A stretch of DNA of 64,000 bases from Siphonodentalium dalli. Lineage: Eukaryota > Mollusca > Scaphopoda > Gadilida > Siphonodentaliidae. A program made the position numbers and the translations under genes. The notes beneath the pieces are model-generated. The model did no database searches. It was not told the DNA's origin and saw nothing but the letters and a program-made list of their open reading frames with translations. The first letter of the stretch is position 1, and every line of letters starts with the position of its first letter. Positions 10,665 to 21,728 of the stretch are shown piece by piece. The stretch is taken from NCBI GenBank assembly GCA_032622095.1, contig CP136069.1, positions 153,747,043-153,811,042 of the forward strand, written 5' to 3'.

Positions 10665-12822
10665 ACAGTCAATGACTGGGGTCGCTCACCAGACTGCAAA
10701 GACTGATAAGACTGGGACTCTGGAGACCAAAACAGTCAACACTTTTCATAATCACTTTAAAAGAAGTAGATTTAAACAGGATATGTGGCTAGAGAGACTA
10801 AGTATGTAGCTTGGTAAAAATCCACCTTGAAATTGCCAACTGTACACTACTGATCACCCCCCTCCTCCAGCTCAACAAGTCCCCCCCCCCCCCCCCCCCC
10901 CCGACCGGGATCCAGACTCCCAAGTCTTAGGTTGGAATTTCACAACCGACACCTCAAACTTTCTCAATTGTTGGAAATTTCCCATCTCACAAGCGCCTTT
11001 TTCTAAAACTATTTAAAAATGTTTGAAGCCCAATTATCCATGGACCCAAAACACAATACATGTATGTCAGACCAATCAGTCAGGTGGTTCCAAGGTAGAT
11101 GTTTTAATGAATTTGGTATTTCGATGATTTTATTAGACACAAAAGTGTTAACTCCCCATAGCCTGCCATTTCTTGACAGGTTGACCTCATTTTAACAAAT
11201 CTGAATCTCAGTCACTAAAGGATCCTCCTGATTCCTCCATACTATATGTTAGCTAAATAGTCCAAACTCTCTTGAGAAGACATTTTAAGAATTACTATAG
11301 AGACATATAGTTATGTCCCTGGTCCCACCCTATTTAACCTGGTGATCCCATCTGAATAAATTTGAATCCCAGACACCAAAGAACCCTTCATACATATCAT
11401 AAATATCAGTAAAATAGACCTGATGGTCCTTGTGAAGGAAGCATATTAAGAGAGAAACTGTCCTTCGCTTGGCCCCTATTTGACCAGGTGACCCCATTAA
11501 AAAAAATCTAAATTGCAGTCAAGGAAGAACATTCCATTCTATATAAGCCAACTAGTTCTTGCAAACATATTTTAAGAATTACTATGTAGTGAAATAGTTA
11601 AGTCTCTTGCTCTGCCCTTATTTGACTTTGTGATCCCATTTTCACAAATCTGATAAGGATAAGAATTAAGTTCCCCAATTGAAGTTGGTGATATTCACCC
11701 ATTGGGCACCTCATTTATGAATTTTATCTTCTGCAAATTAGGGGATATAGAAACTTCCTAGAAGGGAAATTTAACTAAAAACAATGTAAATTTGATACTA
11801 TAGATACTTCCCAGAAGATGAGGCCTAAGCAGAATAAGGTTCTCAGAGGGTGTATTTGGTTATGCTAGCCTGCTGTGTGGAGCTGTGGGAACCTTATTCT
11901 ACAAATGCCAGACACTCTTAATTCAAACTTGGAGAAAATGAAATTAATCTGATATTAATGACCACTGAGTGATAATGTAAACAACAAGGGTGCTTCATTG
12001 ATAACACCATTAATCTCAGTTAAATTACAAATGACATGAATTACACTCTCTGTGGATGGATAGCACTATAGCATAGCAGTTGCTATCTACCCATCTGCCA
12101 GTTGTATAAACATGTATCCATCACAGCACATGGGTGGCTTGCTGTAGTAGAGAATACCAAGATTAAAGTAATTTACTGAACATTTCTGTACATCTGTCTG
12201 TTCCTGATTTCTCCCAAACCCCTGATTTCAACCATATATAGTGGAGTGACTAGAGGTACCTCCCCTCCCATCCCAAAGATGTAATGTCATAGGTTCTTCA
12301 AAATTTTGATGAGTTTTTTTTAATTTTATTTAAAAATAAAATATTTTATTTAATAAAAATTTTTTTTATTTATTAAAAATAAAAAATAAAAATATATATA
12401 TATATATTTTTTGGTTAAATGGAGCAATAAGTTAAATTGAAAAACAAATTAAAAAATTAAGATTTATGTCCATAGCCCCACCCACATTTGAACAAATCTG
12501 AACCACAGTCACCCAAGGTACCCTCATACCAAATATGAACCCATTCGGCCCGACAACTTCAGAAAAGAAGTCGTTTTAAGAATTACTATGTGGAAAAATA
12601 GTTATGGTCCTGACATCAAAACTATTTGACTTGGTGACCTCATTTGAACAAATCTGAATGAGAGTCACCTAGGGAACATCCACACCAAATATGAACCAAT
12701 TCGGTCCAATGGAACTTTAGAAGATGTTCAAAGAATTGTTGACGGACGGATGGACGGACGGACGGACGGATGAGGAGTGATGACTATAGCTCCACCGGAG
12801 ACTTCGTCTCAGGTGAGCTAAA
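10665..12822 (+). repeat. Dispersed composite repeat, copy 2 (longer version)
   Basis: The left end (10665-11212) matches 644-1181 and the right end matches about 1400-1934. The interior holds more of the roughly 150-base monomers that carry variants of GTGACCTCATTTGAACAAAT (near 11183, 11339, 11490, 11632, 12477 and 12637). A non-matching block lies at about 11655-12460. The tail again has a GACG microsatellite (about 12741-12772) and ends in CTCAGGTGAGCTAA. It contains a 22-base C run at 10881-10902 where copy 1 has a short mixed sequence, which suggests run expansion. Confidence 0.8.
11831..11900. repeat. Hairpin-forming inverted repeat
   Basis: AGAATAAGGTTC at 11831-11842 is the exact reverse complement of GAACCTTATTCT at 11889-11900, with a loop of 46 bases. 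It lies in the part of composite repeat copy 2 that is absent from copy 1. Its function is unknown. Confidence 0.6.
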
Positions 12823-12827
12823 TACTT

Positions 12828-13262
12828 ATTCTCAGAAGAAGTTAATTTCTCGCTGTTTCATGACTATATAAAGCAAAACGAGCGATAAAACCATAAGATT
12901 ATTTATTTGTCATGTAGGTGCTAGGTGGGGGGGGGGGGGGGAAGATATCCTGACCTGGACATCTTCCCCCCACCCCAAACACTGACTCAAACAACTTTTT
13001 CTCAGAAGAAGTTAATTTCTTGATGTTTCATGACTATATAAAGCAAAACAAGCAATAAATCCATACAATGATTTATTTGTCATGTAGGTGCTAGGTGCTG
13101 GGTGGGGGGAGATATCCTGACCTGGACTTCTCTTGGAGAAGCTAATTTCTCGCTGTTTCATTACTATATAAAGCAAAATAAGCGATAGAACCATAAGATG
13201 ATTTTTTTTGTCATGTAGGTGCGGGGTGGGGGGGGGGGGTGGAATATCCAAGCCTGGACGTT
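12828..13262 (+). repeat. G/C-run minisatellite, locus 2
   Basis: This has the same monomer as at 62-640. Units start at about 12907, 13077 and 13208, with a partial unit before the first. The unit beginning at 13077 is shortened to 131 bases. Here the array follows the dispersed repeat, while at locus 1 it precedes it. G runs reach 15 bases (12927-12941). The minus-strand frame at 13012-13278 is a low-complexity shadow. Confidence 0.9.
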
Positions 13263-13434
13263 TGAAAGAAAAGAACAAACAATCAAATTCGTGAAAAAAA
13301 TAATTTTGTCACTTTTTTTTTTTTAAATAAAACAAAAATTAATATATATTTTTTTATAATCTCCAAAAACATTTTTCTGGCCATTTCAGAACCAAACGAT
13401 ATCATATGAGTGAAATTATTTTTTAGTCGTACAT

Positions 13435-13477
13435 GGGGGGGAGGGGGGGGGGAGATATCCAGGGTGGGGGGGAAGAT
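13435..13477 (+). repeat. Degenerate minisatellite remnant
   Basis: Long G runs surround GGAGATATCCAGGG, recalling the G run plus AGATATCC core of the neighbouring minisatellite. It is about 170 bases beyond the end of the array and appears to be an eroded unit. Confidence 0.5.
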
Positions 13478-13644
13478 GACGTGTTACACCGGTATTAATA
13501 CTGAAGCTGAATATGCAATTGACTTGTATACAGGTACATTATTATCTTGGATGTGCCTCAGTCAAAGAAAGGCCATGAATCTCAACTCTGGCAAACACCG
13601 GTAGAGATCATATTTCACCTTTTGAAGTCTTGACCGGGAACCTT

Positions 13645-14380
13645 TTAACTCTTTCGCTGCCACCCCGCCACACGGACATACTCCCCAGTGCCAAGCATTC
13701 TGGGTGTAAATACAAGTATTTTATGTATATGTGGGTAATGCAATGACTATTGGGTAATTATCGGTGTATTTAGTTGAAACTTCACATGTGGGTATATATG
13801 ACAATGACCTATCTGCCCCGACGTGGAGACCCATTCAAGGTCATAGGGTCACGTGCCATTGGCGGCCATCTTGGGTTTGCTTTAATTTATGTTTTTCGGT
13901 AATTTTTTTCAATTCATATATGATTAAATGTTTGTTTTTTGTTCTAGTGTTCTATCCCATTAATTAATGCTTCACCAGTTAATCACATTCCGGCTACTAT
14001 TCCGTATTTTTCACCGACCTCATTCCACAATATTTTTGGACGCTAAACTGATCAGCAGAAAGGAGGACGCCAAGTCAATTATGCTGTTTATTTTCCACTC
14101 ATATATCGCATCCCACCAAAAGTTAATTTGTCAATGGTATATTCTGGCTCGGACTGTACTCATAGAACTTCAGGAGTAGCATGGCTTTGACTGATCTTTC
14201 TTCTAAATTGTCAGCGCACACCAGCACTCTACATAAAAAATAAATGAACCCCCATTGTGATGCAACAAAACAATATAATTATGACCCGTGAACCAGTTGA
14301 ACCTCCGAACTCGCATAAATGCGTATTTGGCAGCGACTGGGTAACTCGCATTTATGCGAGCTTGGCATCGAAAGAGTTAA
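13645..14380. mobile_element. piggyBac-like TTAA element, non-autonomous (736 bp)
   Basis: The left end reads TTAACTCTTTCGCTGCCA and the right end reads TTGGCATCGAAAGAGTTAA, its near reverse complement. Both are bounded by TTAA, the target site of piggyBac elements. Just inside the right end is the palindrome CTCGCATTTATGCGAG with a related CGCATAAATGCG upstream. Two short plus-strand frames (13764-13967, 13967-14179) have no transposase features. This is known MITE behaviour: ends are kept and the gene is lost. The assignment rests on end structure only. Confidence 0.65.
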
Positions 14381-14400
14381 AGTTGAAAAAAATCTTATTA

Positions 14401-14722
14401 CCTTTTATCACATAATAAACCCAGCTTCATAATTATTTATAAGACACACGTTTAATATTAGTATGTTTGATGATGTCACGCATACCATTATTTAAATGAC
14501 TTGCGATTGCTGAAGTTTAGATTGTTGTTTTCAATGAATGCTTCGCATTTATTTGATCATGTGATAAAAGGAATCTCAAACTCGTTCTATTCCATATGTA
14601 ATTTATCAACCTTATATTTATCATCTTATATTTGAGCCCTGGTAAACCTTGGCTGAAATCAAATTTTAATAGTGAACTCGGTTGATAAATTCCGTATGAA
14701 ATAGAAACTCATGTGAGATCCT
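14401..14722. repeat. Pair of nested inverted repeats
   Basis: CCTTTTATCACAT at 14401 is mirrored by ATGTGATAAAAGG ending at 14571. From 14571, a roughly 42-base arm ending in AATTTATCAACC is mirrored with mismatches by an arm starting GGTTGATAAATTCC and ending at 14722. Together they suggest a degenerate foldback or MITE. No coding content is seen. Confidence 0.5.
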
Positions 14723-15285
14723 CTATTTCCTAAATGATGGGTGAAGGTTCCAACTTGAAATTGCATGATTTAAGTGACTTTGTGAGCAATTTGCTTTGCG
14801 TCACTTACAATTATGGAATATCTCCTGGGTAATTAATTCAATGTTTATTGCGATATTGGCTCATAAGTCACAGATAAGCATGCAATCTCGAGCTGGGACC
14901 ACCCACTAATGTGAAGTCGATTATTGAGGAACAACAAAATACATATATAAATTTCCCTGCCTTGTTTGTTCAATTTTATAAAGTTCTCTATCATAATGGG
15001 TCAGAAAATCAAAAATATTACCAAGTTTTGTACCACCTCCTGGAATATGATCTCAACGTGCGTTAGCCAGAGTAGAAATTCGTGGCATGAACATTGTCTC
15101 ATTGTAATCAAGAAATGGATGATATGAATGTGTCCCATAGATGCAAGTTGTTCAGACATTTTGTGTGGAACGTGAAAGCGCTCCACTCATGAAAATGTCA
15201 GTTAAACTTGCATCCATACTCTGTGGAACCAAATCAACATCCGTTATTTATACTCAACCAAGTCAACTGGCAGATTAGAAGAGCA

Positions 15286-15676
15286 TTAACCCTTTCAGTG
15301 CCAAGTCCTATTTTTGTATCAACCCATATACCCTGTGCCAATGCATTCTCTTATATATGCGAGTCTACCATAGGTCGCCTCACATATATAAGAGAATGCA
15401 TCGGCCTAACAATTTTTCAAAATTTGTTATTATTTTTTACAATTTTTAATATTTTGTTCTTATATTCTTTAACAGACTTATTTTGTAGGGATAGTTTTGA
15501 GTTATAACATGCCCTTAAGGTTTTATCCAGTTTGTTTTAAAATTCGCTATGGCATGCTTAAGCATACCCAAAAAAATTCAACCCTAAAAAAAGAAATATT
15601 CTTTATTTTTTAGGGCCGATTTTACAGATCGTAAATTAGGGTCGATGAGATCGGTCCCTGGCACTGAAAGGGGTAA
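15286..15676. mobile_element. piggyBac-like MITE with central palindrome (variant ends)
   Basis: The left end is TTAACCCTTTCAGTGCCA, and the right end TGGCACTGAAAGGGGTAA is close to its reverse complement, though the right TTAA is imperfect. About 50 bases in lies the same palindrome found in the MITEs at 21339, 23907, 26911 and 30856: CCAATGCATTCTC with TATATATGCGAG, a short loop and its mirror, here with a few mismatches. The terminal sequence differs from theirs. A second small hairpin (CCCTAAAAAA / TTTTTTAGGG) lies near 15583-15615. The frame at 15208-15507 crosses the element and is a shadow. Confidence 0.7.
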
Positions 15677-17741
15677 AGCGCCCATTTCAAATGTTATTCT
15701 CATGACTTGATGCAAGTTGGATCTACACAGAAATGAATCAAATGATGTGATGAATAATAATAAATTTACCAACATCCTGCATTCATGTTCCACTAAGTTG
15801 AACACGAATGCATGTTTTCAGTTCTAAATACTAACTTTTTTTCTTCAAATTTAACCTCTTTTCTTTACAGTGTGGTTTTAGCAGTACAATACGACAGCTG
15901 TTAAGATATCCGTTATCAAATTGCATATTTGATTGGTACGTATACACTATTTGTACATTGAGTCTAATTGGGGGGGGGTATTAATTGGAACTCCAGTTTG
16001 AACATTTTTGGTGAAAGGGTGGGGGTTGCTGATGACTGAACAGTCGAAAATGAGGGAAGGGTGGTGCATGTTTTCAGAAATGGTTATGGCAACAATCATC
16101 GCATTACAGGCTAAAGTGGAGTAGCCAGAATAATACTTGGAACGGATTCTTAAATCGGACAATTGCAAAAATCCTTGCCTCTGGACTGGCATTGAACTTT
16201 GCAAGTGTTGGAAATTTACAACCTGACACCCCTTCCCAGGGTTTCCAACTGAAGGCCATTTCAGTCCAAACTTTTCAATAAATGTTGGAAGAAAATATGC
16301 CAATTTTGGCCTAAAAACAACAAATTCCCTGCTATTAAATAATTTTACGAGAATAATTTTCAACTTACTAAACATTGAAGTTTGGGGGCGAGATTATTAC
16401 TGGGTGCCTTTTTTTCACTATATCATGTGACAATGGGCAATTCAGCATCACTGAGTAGTACTGTAGTATAATAGTATGGCTTGAAAGTAATTCAATTCTG
16501 AAACACCAGTTTTCTAGATGTATTTTGACGGGAAAATTATATTTTTATACTTTATTTCAGTTGAAGGTTCAATGTCCTTGTAATACATGTATAAGCAATA
16601 ATCTGTTTCCTAATGTAATTAGTTTATTTGACATTTGCTTAATCATTGGCACAAACTCGACGATTTTTGAAAGTTTGTGGTTCAGAGGCAAATAACGTTA
16701 AACTGTAATTATATTTGGAAAAAGTCACAACTCAACAGAAAATATCAACACAAAGTGCATTTTGAGTTGGATAAATTGTGATGCTGCTTCGCGTTGTGTT
16801 CCGTGACAAAATTCCTATGCTCAACAGTCACTTTGAAGTGATCCGCCCAATTTAAATACATTTGCTTCTTGCACGCTAATGGTAAAATACTATAGAATTA
16901 AGTGGTTGTAAAATTTTATAATCCATTACAACAGGTTTAAATCACTGCAGCTTAAGTTCAAAATGAATGGTACACAAGAACAGTGTGCTGACGGGTTCAG
17001 ATTTTGAAAATGTGCTGAAGGGTAGACAGGGTTTTGTATCATTTCCCTGAATCTGTACATGTGGATATCGAATGTTCTCATAAATAAATTCACCATGTTA
17101 ATAGGGAAATTGGACACATATAAAAGTTACCAATAGCATCTTTTTCCTTGGAATTTTCCATCAATGCCAATTTTTGTATTTTCCGTACTCATGGTGAACG
17201 TAGTAAATAGTATTACATGTACCAGTTTCCGTCAGTTCCCCGATACATGCATGCATTTAACTGAACAAAAAAACTATTTTATTTGCAAAATTTTAATTTT
17301 CAAATATTATGACATTGAGTAGCTATATTTTTAGTTCACAAGATAAAAATACTAACCACTCCTGTAATCAGATGTGGCGTTAGCACAGGGTATGATGGTA
17401 GGGATTTGGTTTTCAATAGATGTTCAACTGTCTATACAATTATTTATTATATGACTCATTATTTTCACAAAATACCACCATTGTCTGGTGGTGGTTTTCC
17501 GATTGATCGGATCATGATAGTACCGTGATCCGATTCCATACCATGCGTGTCTGAAAAACGAGACTCCTGAACATTTTCAATTGAGACACTTCTTAAAATT
17601 GTTGTTGATTAAATTGTTGTGATTCGTTCATTTAAATTTGAATTCAACTTATATCCCTTTTTTCGTAATACAATTTCAGAGGTTGGTTGTAATAATTAAG
17701 TTCAATAGTCATATAATAAACATGTTATTACTACAGTTAAG
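15677..17741. other. Gene-free stretch
   Basis: No gene could be supported. The 142-codon minus-strand frame (15947-16375) lacks recognisable motifs. A piece near 16985-17036 (GTGCTGA.GGGT twice) is related to the arms of the foldback at 19200-19545. A small hairpin CGGATCA / TGATCCG lies near 17508-17532. Confidence 0.5.
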
Positions 17742-17843
17742 TGATCTGAGTCTCCACATTACATCTTTTTGAGAAAGTGAGATCAGCCTGCGGCATCCGC
17801 GATCTCACCTTCTCAACTATGCGTGATATGGAGACTCAGATCA
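17742..17843. repeat. 102-bp imperfect palindrome
   Basis: TGATCTGAGTCTCCA at 17742 is mirrored by TGGAGACTCAGATCA ending at 17843, and the inner parts GAGAAAGTGAGATC / GATCTCACCTTCTC also pair around a short GC-rich centre. It lies about 150 bp upstream of the broken transposase-like gene and could be a foldback element or a relic of an element end. Confidence 0.8.
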
Positions 17844-17999
17844 GTTCTCTATACAGTTGATCAAATTAATACAATTCAGAATATATCTGAGAAATGTGTT
17901 TGGCGCACTCAAACTGCTATTAAACGTCATACCCTTTGCTAGCGCAAAATTATATTTCAGTGGTTGAGCAACATCAATGACTTTTTCTTCATAGGTATA

Positions 18000-19055
18000 A
18001 TGATGAATGTGGAGGACATCTCTCCACCGAGTTCGCAAGATTCTTGCTTCAGCTATCTTATGGACACGGATCCAGAATCAGATGAGGAACCGCAGCCCAA
18101 TTTAACAAATTGTGGTGGTCGCCCAAAAATAGTCTATAAATATCCTGAGATAGTTAATGAAGTAGAAACATATGTCAAGCAAAATGGCTATGAAGCAGAT
18201 TTGAGGAGGAGAACCACCACAGCCAGATCATGTGGTGTTTCCCTCCGGCAAATCCAGGCCCATTGTTACCAAAATGTTCCCGGTCTTCAGCAGACTGGTT
18301 GTTCCGTGAACACCATTGCCAGAATGATGTGTGCACCAAATAAGAAATTTAAAGCCTCTGCAAATTATTCTGGGCTCGTCCAAGCTAGGGTTGGTCCGAA
18401 AAAAAATGAAAAGGCCCGGGTTAATAGCAATGAGCACTACTACAATGCACGTGTTAAGTATATCCTAGAATATTCTAGCAAATAAAGAGAAAATGTAGTC
18501 AGCTATAGTGCAAACAACATGAATAAAGTGAAAGTTGGAGGCTTGGCTGTTAGCAGATATCATCAAATTCAGAAATATTTTCCCAACGATGACACACCCA
18601 ACTATCCGGACCATGACTTCCCCAGTGGTTATAAGATTATACCATCCGCCTATTTAAAACTTGTCCACCCAGCCCCTTCCATTACAACAGATGAGTTTGG
18701 CAGAGACCATTTTGTTTATGGACTTTCTGGTCCATTAAACATTGTCAGCAGATCAAATATTCATACAGATCATTTGGGGCTCAGACCCAACGTGGCGTAC
18801 AGCACAAAGGGTTAAATCCGAATCCGATGATTCGGAAGAGGAAGAACCCTATCATATCCATGCAGTGCAATCACCTAACAGATCACGTCAATTTGAACGA
18901 AACAACCAAAGGTTTACCGGAGTCCTAGTTATAACAGGCTGCCACTCAATATAGAACTCAAGCGTTTAATCCTAAATGGTGACAAGAGAACTCAAACCGC
19001 AGTTCATTTTCCCCGTCTCCAGCACACGCATCAAACAATGACATACATTCACTAA
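18000..19055 (+). pseudogene. Broken transposase-like gene (uncharacterised animal family)
   Basis: The frame starts with ATG at 18000, just after an acceptor-like CTTTTTCTTCATAG ending at 17994. Early residues are acidic (DTDPESDEEP). A GRPKIVYKYPEIV segment follows, then TTTARSCGVSLRQIQAH and PGLQQTGCSVNTIARMM, which look like helix-turn-helix DNA-binding material. After an in-frame TAA at 18483 the same frame continues with SANNMNKVKVGG, AVSRYHQIQKYFP and PNYPDHDFPSGY. From memory, related invertebrate proteins have SCDDMNK(I/V)(K/R)VG there, perhaps a DDE-type catalytic strand, so the N residues here would be a loss. A second TAA occurs at 18813. Coding sense then shifts to another frame (SESDDSEEEEPYHIHAV) and returns near 18920 (YNRLPLNIELKRLIL). 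With one stop and two frame changes it is dead. The family name is unknown to me. Confidence 0.6.
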
Positions 19056-19199
19056 AATCAAGAATGTTGTCTATGGAGTCAAAAATAGAAAATATGTCCG
19101 GAAAGTTAGTGAAATTGGTGATTAATGCAAAAGTTCCAGATAAAACAATGTCAAGGTCGCCTTCGCCTAGTTGACCAATACAATGTTATTTCTGTCATG

Positions 19200-19545
19200 A
19201 TTACTTACGCTGAAGGGGTCACTCTCACCAAAAAAAGTGCTGAAGGGTACACAGGATTTGAAAATGTGCTGAAGGGTACACATGGTTTGTGATCGCCACT
19301 AACATCGTTACATAAACTGTGTTTCTGAAAGTCTGGTGCCCATTAGCAGTTTGTTTTCAGTTCATTTTAATGTTCATTGGAACGCAAACAATTATTCTCT
19401 AGCAGAAATAATGGCAGATACGAAAACTAAACGTCATTTAGAACTACATTTCAAACCCTGTGTACCCTTCAGCACATTTTCAAATCCTGTGTACCCTTCA
19501 GCACTTTTCTTGGTGAGAGTGACCCCTTCAGCATTACTTACTGAT
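19200..19545. mobile_element. Foldback element with about 95-bp arms
   Basis: The left arm (about 19200-19290) and right arm (about 19450-19545) are near-perfect reverse complements. Each holds GCTGAAGGGGTCACTCTCAC and two copies of GTGCTGAAGGGTACACA. About 160 bases separate them. The tiny overlapping frames on both strands (19336-19551, 19434-19622) are consequences of this symmetry. Long terminal arms and no gene fit a foldback or MITE element. I could not identify a clear target duplication. Confidence 0.75.
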
Positions 19546-19553
19546 ACATGATT

Positions 19554-21338
19554 AAAGACTGCCCAGTTAAAAACGCCAAAAACAAACCAAATAAGTATAC
19601 CAAGGTCAACTTTGAGAATCATTTAAAAGACAAGGGGTCAGATCCAGAGGTCTGATTGCGACCCTCGATCCATTAACGAATGACCTCTCACCTATTACTT
19701 ACCATTATGTAGCGTGAGAGGGTTAACTAATTATAAATTCTTTCTAATTACATTCTATGTTCGCCATATTTTACGTAATTTACTTTCATAATGTTCATTT
19801 CATAATGCCCGACGAATGAATTATGGTGACTAAGAGAACAAATGGGCACCGTATTTTCCCGATCAACAACTTCAGTGACTGGCTTACATGCAGGAAATAC
19901 TCTGCCGCCCCTAAGTGGCCTCATAACTCAGTATGGACATGCTAGTGTGATGGGCAATGCCACTCAATCACTAACTCAATGAACCCATTGCATAGAATAT
20001 ATTACATATAGTTCAAGCTTGTGAGATTATCAATACAATTTCATAAACCTCGCACCAAGTAGTTGTCACTTCTCCCCACATGGTCCATGGTCCAAATGAC
20101 CCAATTCTACAAAATACTCCTCTCGGATCCAAGTCACCATTAGTATGGCAGAACCACCAAATTTTGGGCTGGACTCAAAAACTCCAATTTGGGCAACTTT
20201 TAAAAAAATATCAGTCAGCTTCTGAGCACCTTGTCAAAAAGTACCTTAGAAACCACCTTCAATATAAAGTGAACACCAATCCCTGGATCCTGAGACCAAC
20301 TATATCTGCATTTTCAATCAAGTCTTCTTTAGTTTGAGCATCAAATAGGTTGTACCATCCACAGGCAGTTTGAGGGTTGACCCAGCCTGGTTGTAACTCA
20401 CAGATACTCTAACCTTTTGATACTGGAGAATTTGAAGGTGGTTAAATGAGAATGACTTTGTCAAGGATGCAATTAAAACCCAGAAGCATGACTAAGGGTT
20501 TTAATTACATCTACCTATATATTTTTCGTTAATCTTCATCATATCAAACCTTGAACCTCACCCAGCATGCTAACACTTGTGGGGGATACTTAAATTGTGT
20601 CGAATTATCAGATAATAGCAAGATTTATAGAACTTTTTGAAACAGCCATTGAACACAGAAAAGAATTTTGACAGGCCTTTCCCCAATTAGAGCTGGTAAT
20701 CGGTGTGCCCAAAATACCAAAATATGCAAATCTGAAGACATTATTTTTGTCAGAAAATGTTGATATAAAATTGAGTTAGTATAAAATGTTATCAGCGTGC
20801 AGTAAAATAAATCACTGAGAAGTTTGTTTCATGTGTGCTCCAGTTTTTTATGATTTATTTTAAGCAATTGTGCCCCCCCCCCCCCCCCCAAATACAAGAG
20901 ATAGTCAACAAACAGGAAAATTTCATAATAAAGCCGCAACTAGTTAAACACCGAAGCGAAAAAGACACGATGATTGCGCCCCAATTTCTGGAAGAACAGG
21001 TGAAATTTTCCAATGTTTTTTCACAAGGAAAATGTAGTGGATAATGTTGTCGAATCCATATGGTTGTGGATAAACAAAATAATGGAAGTGAACCCACAGA
21101 GGCCAGTGGTTGTGAAATCCTGATAGGAACAGGTGTCATGATATTGACAATTTCTTTTATCTTGCTTCACTCATTATTCAACCTAAATCTTAAATTGGCA
21201 TCTGAAGTAGATTCTTCTATATACTTTACACCTACTGGATCAATTGTTATATGATCAGTACGATGGTAGAGTAACAACGATCACAATATCATTTGAAAAT
21301 TCCCTGTTTCAGGAAAAAAAACACAATATTTTCACTGC
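19554..21338. other. Gene-free stretch with one hairpin and a C run
   Basis: A hairpin with arms AATTAAAACCC (20471-20481) and GGGTTTTAATT (about 20496-20506) is present. A 17-base C run lies at 20873-20889. Short frames at 20080-20337 and 20835-21254 have no recognisable domain and partly cross the C run. Confidence 0.5.
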
Positions 21339-21728
21339 TTAACCCTTTACCCAACAGAAGGGCCCTGTGCCAATGCATTCTCTTATATATGCGAGTCGAC
21401 CACAGGTCGCCTCGCATATATAAGAGAATGCATTGGCTTAACACATTAAAAATTATAAAATTGTTAAAGAATGTAAGAAAAAATGGTAAAAAGTGTTAAA
21501 AAAAGATTTTTTTTAGGCCAATGCATTCTCTTATATATGCGAGGCGACCTATGGTTGACTCGCATATATAAGAGAATGCATTGGCACAGGGCATAACTGT
21601 AACTATCACAATGTGGTCAAGGAGCCGGTTCCAATGATATCCATATTTGTATGGTTCTATTGAGACAGACCGAAGATATTTTAGGCTGTTGAAGCTTTAT
21701 TTGGCCGGTTTGTTGGGTAAAGGGTTAA
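21339..21728 (+). mobile_element. piggyBac-like MITE, copy A, with two mirrored palindromes
   Basis: The termini are perfect inverted repeats: TTAACCCTTTACCCAACA on the left and TGTTGGGTAAAGGGTTAA on the right. TTAA is the presumed target duplication, which is diagnostic of the piggyBac superfamily. Inside are two 67-bp palindromes with 26-bp arms (CCAATGCATTCTC followed by TTATATATGCGAG, and the mirror) at about 21369-21436 and 21519-21586. The second palindrome is the inverted version of the first, so the block from CCCTGTGCC to GGCACAGGG is itself a larger inverted repeat. A unique tail (about 21590-21710) gives the element a direction. No transposase is encoded; the frames at 21293-21499 and 21647-21832 are shadows. 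Confidence 0.85.

Noticed and set aside
13012-13278. 88-codon minus-strand frame with proline runs
   Set aside because: It is the minisatellite read in reverse; the prolines come from the G/C runs.
15947-16375. 142-codon minus-strand frame
   Set aside because: Its length is notable, but the composition has no domain or conserved motif and there is no splice or neighbour support.
19336-19622. Small frames on both strands near 19.4 kb
   Set aside because: They arise from the foldback element arms, and similarity between them is due to the inverted repeat.
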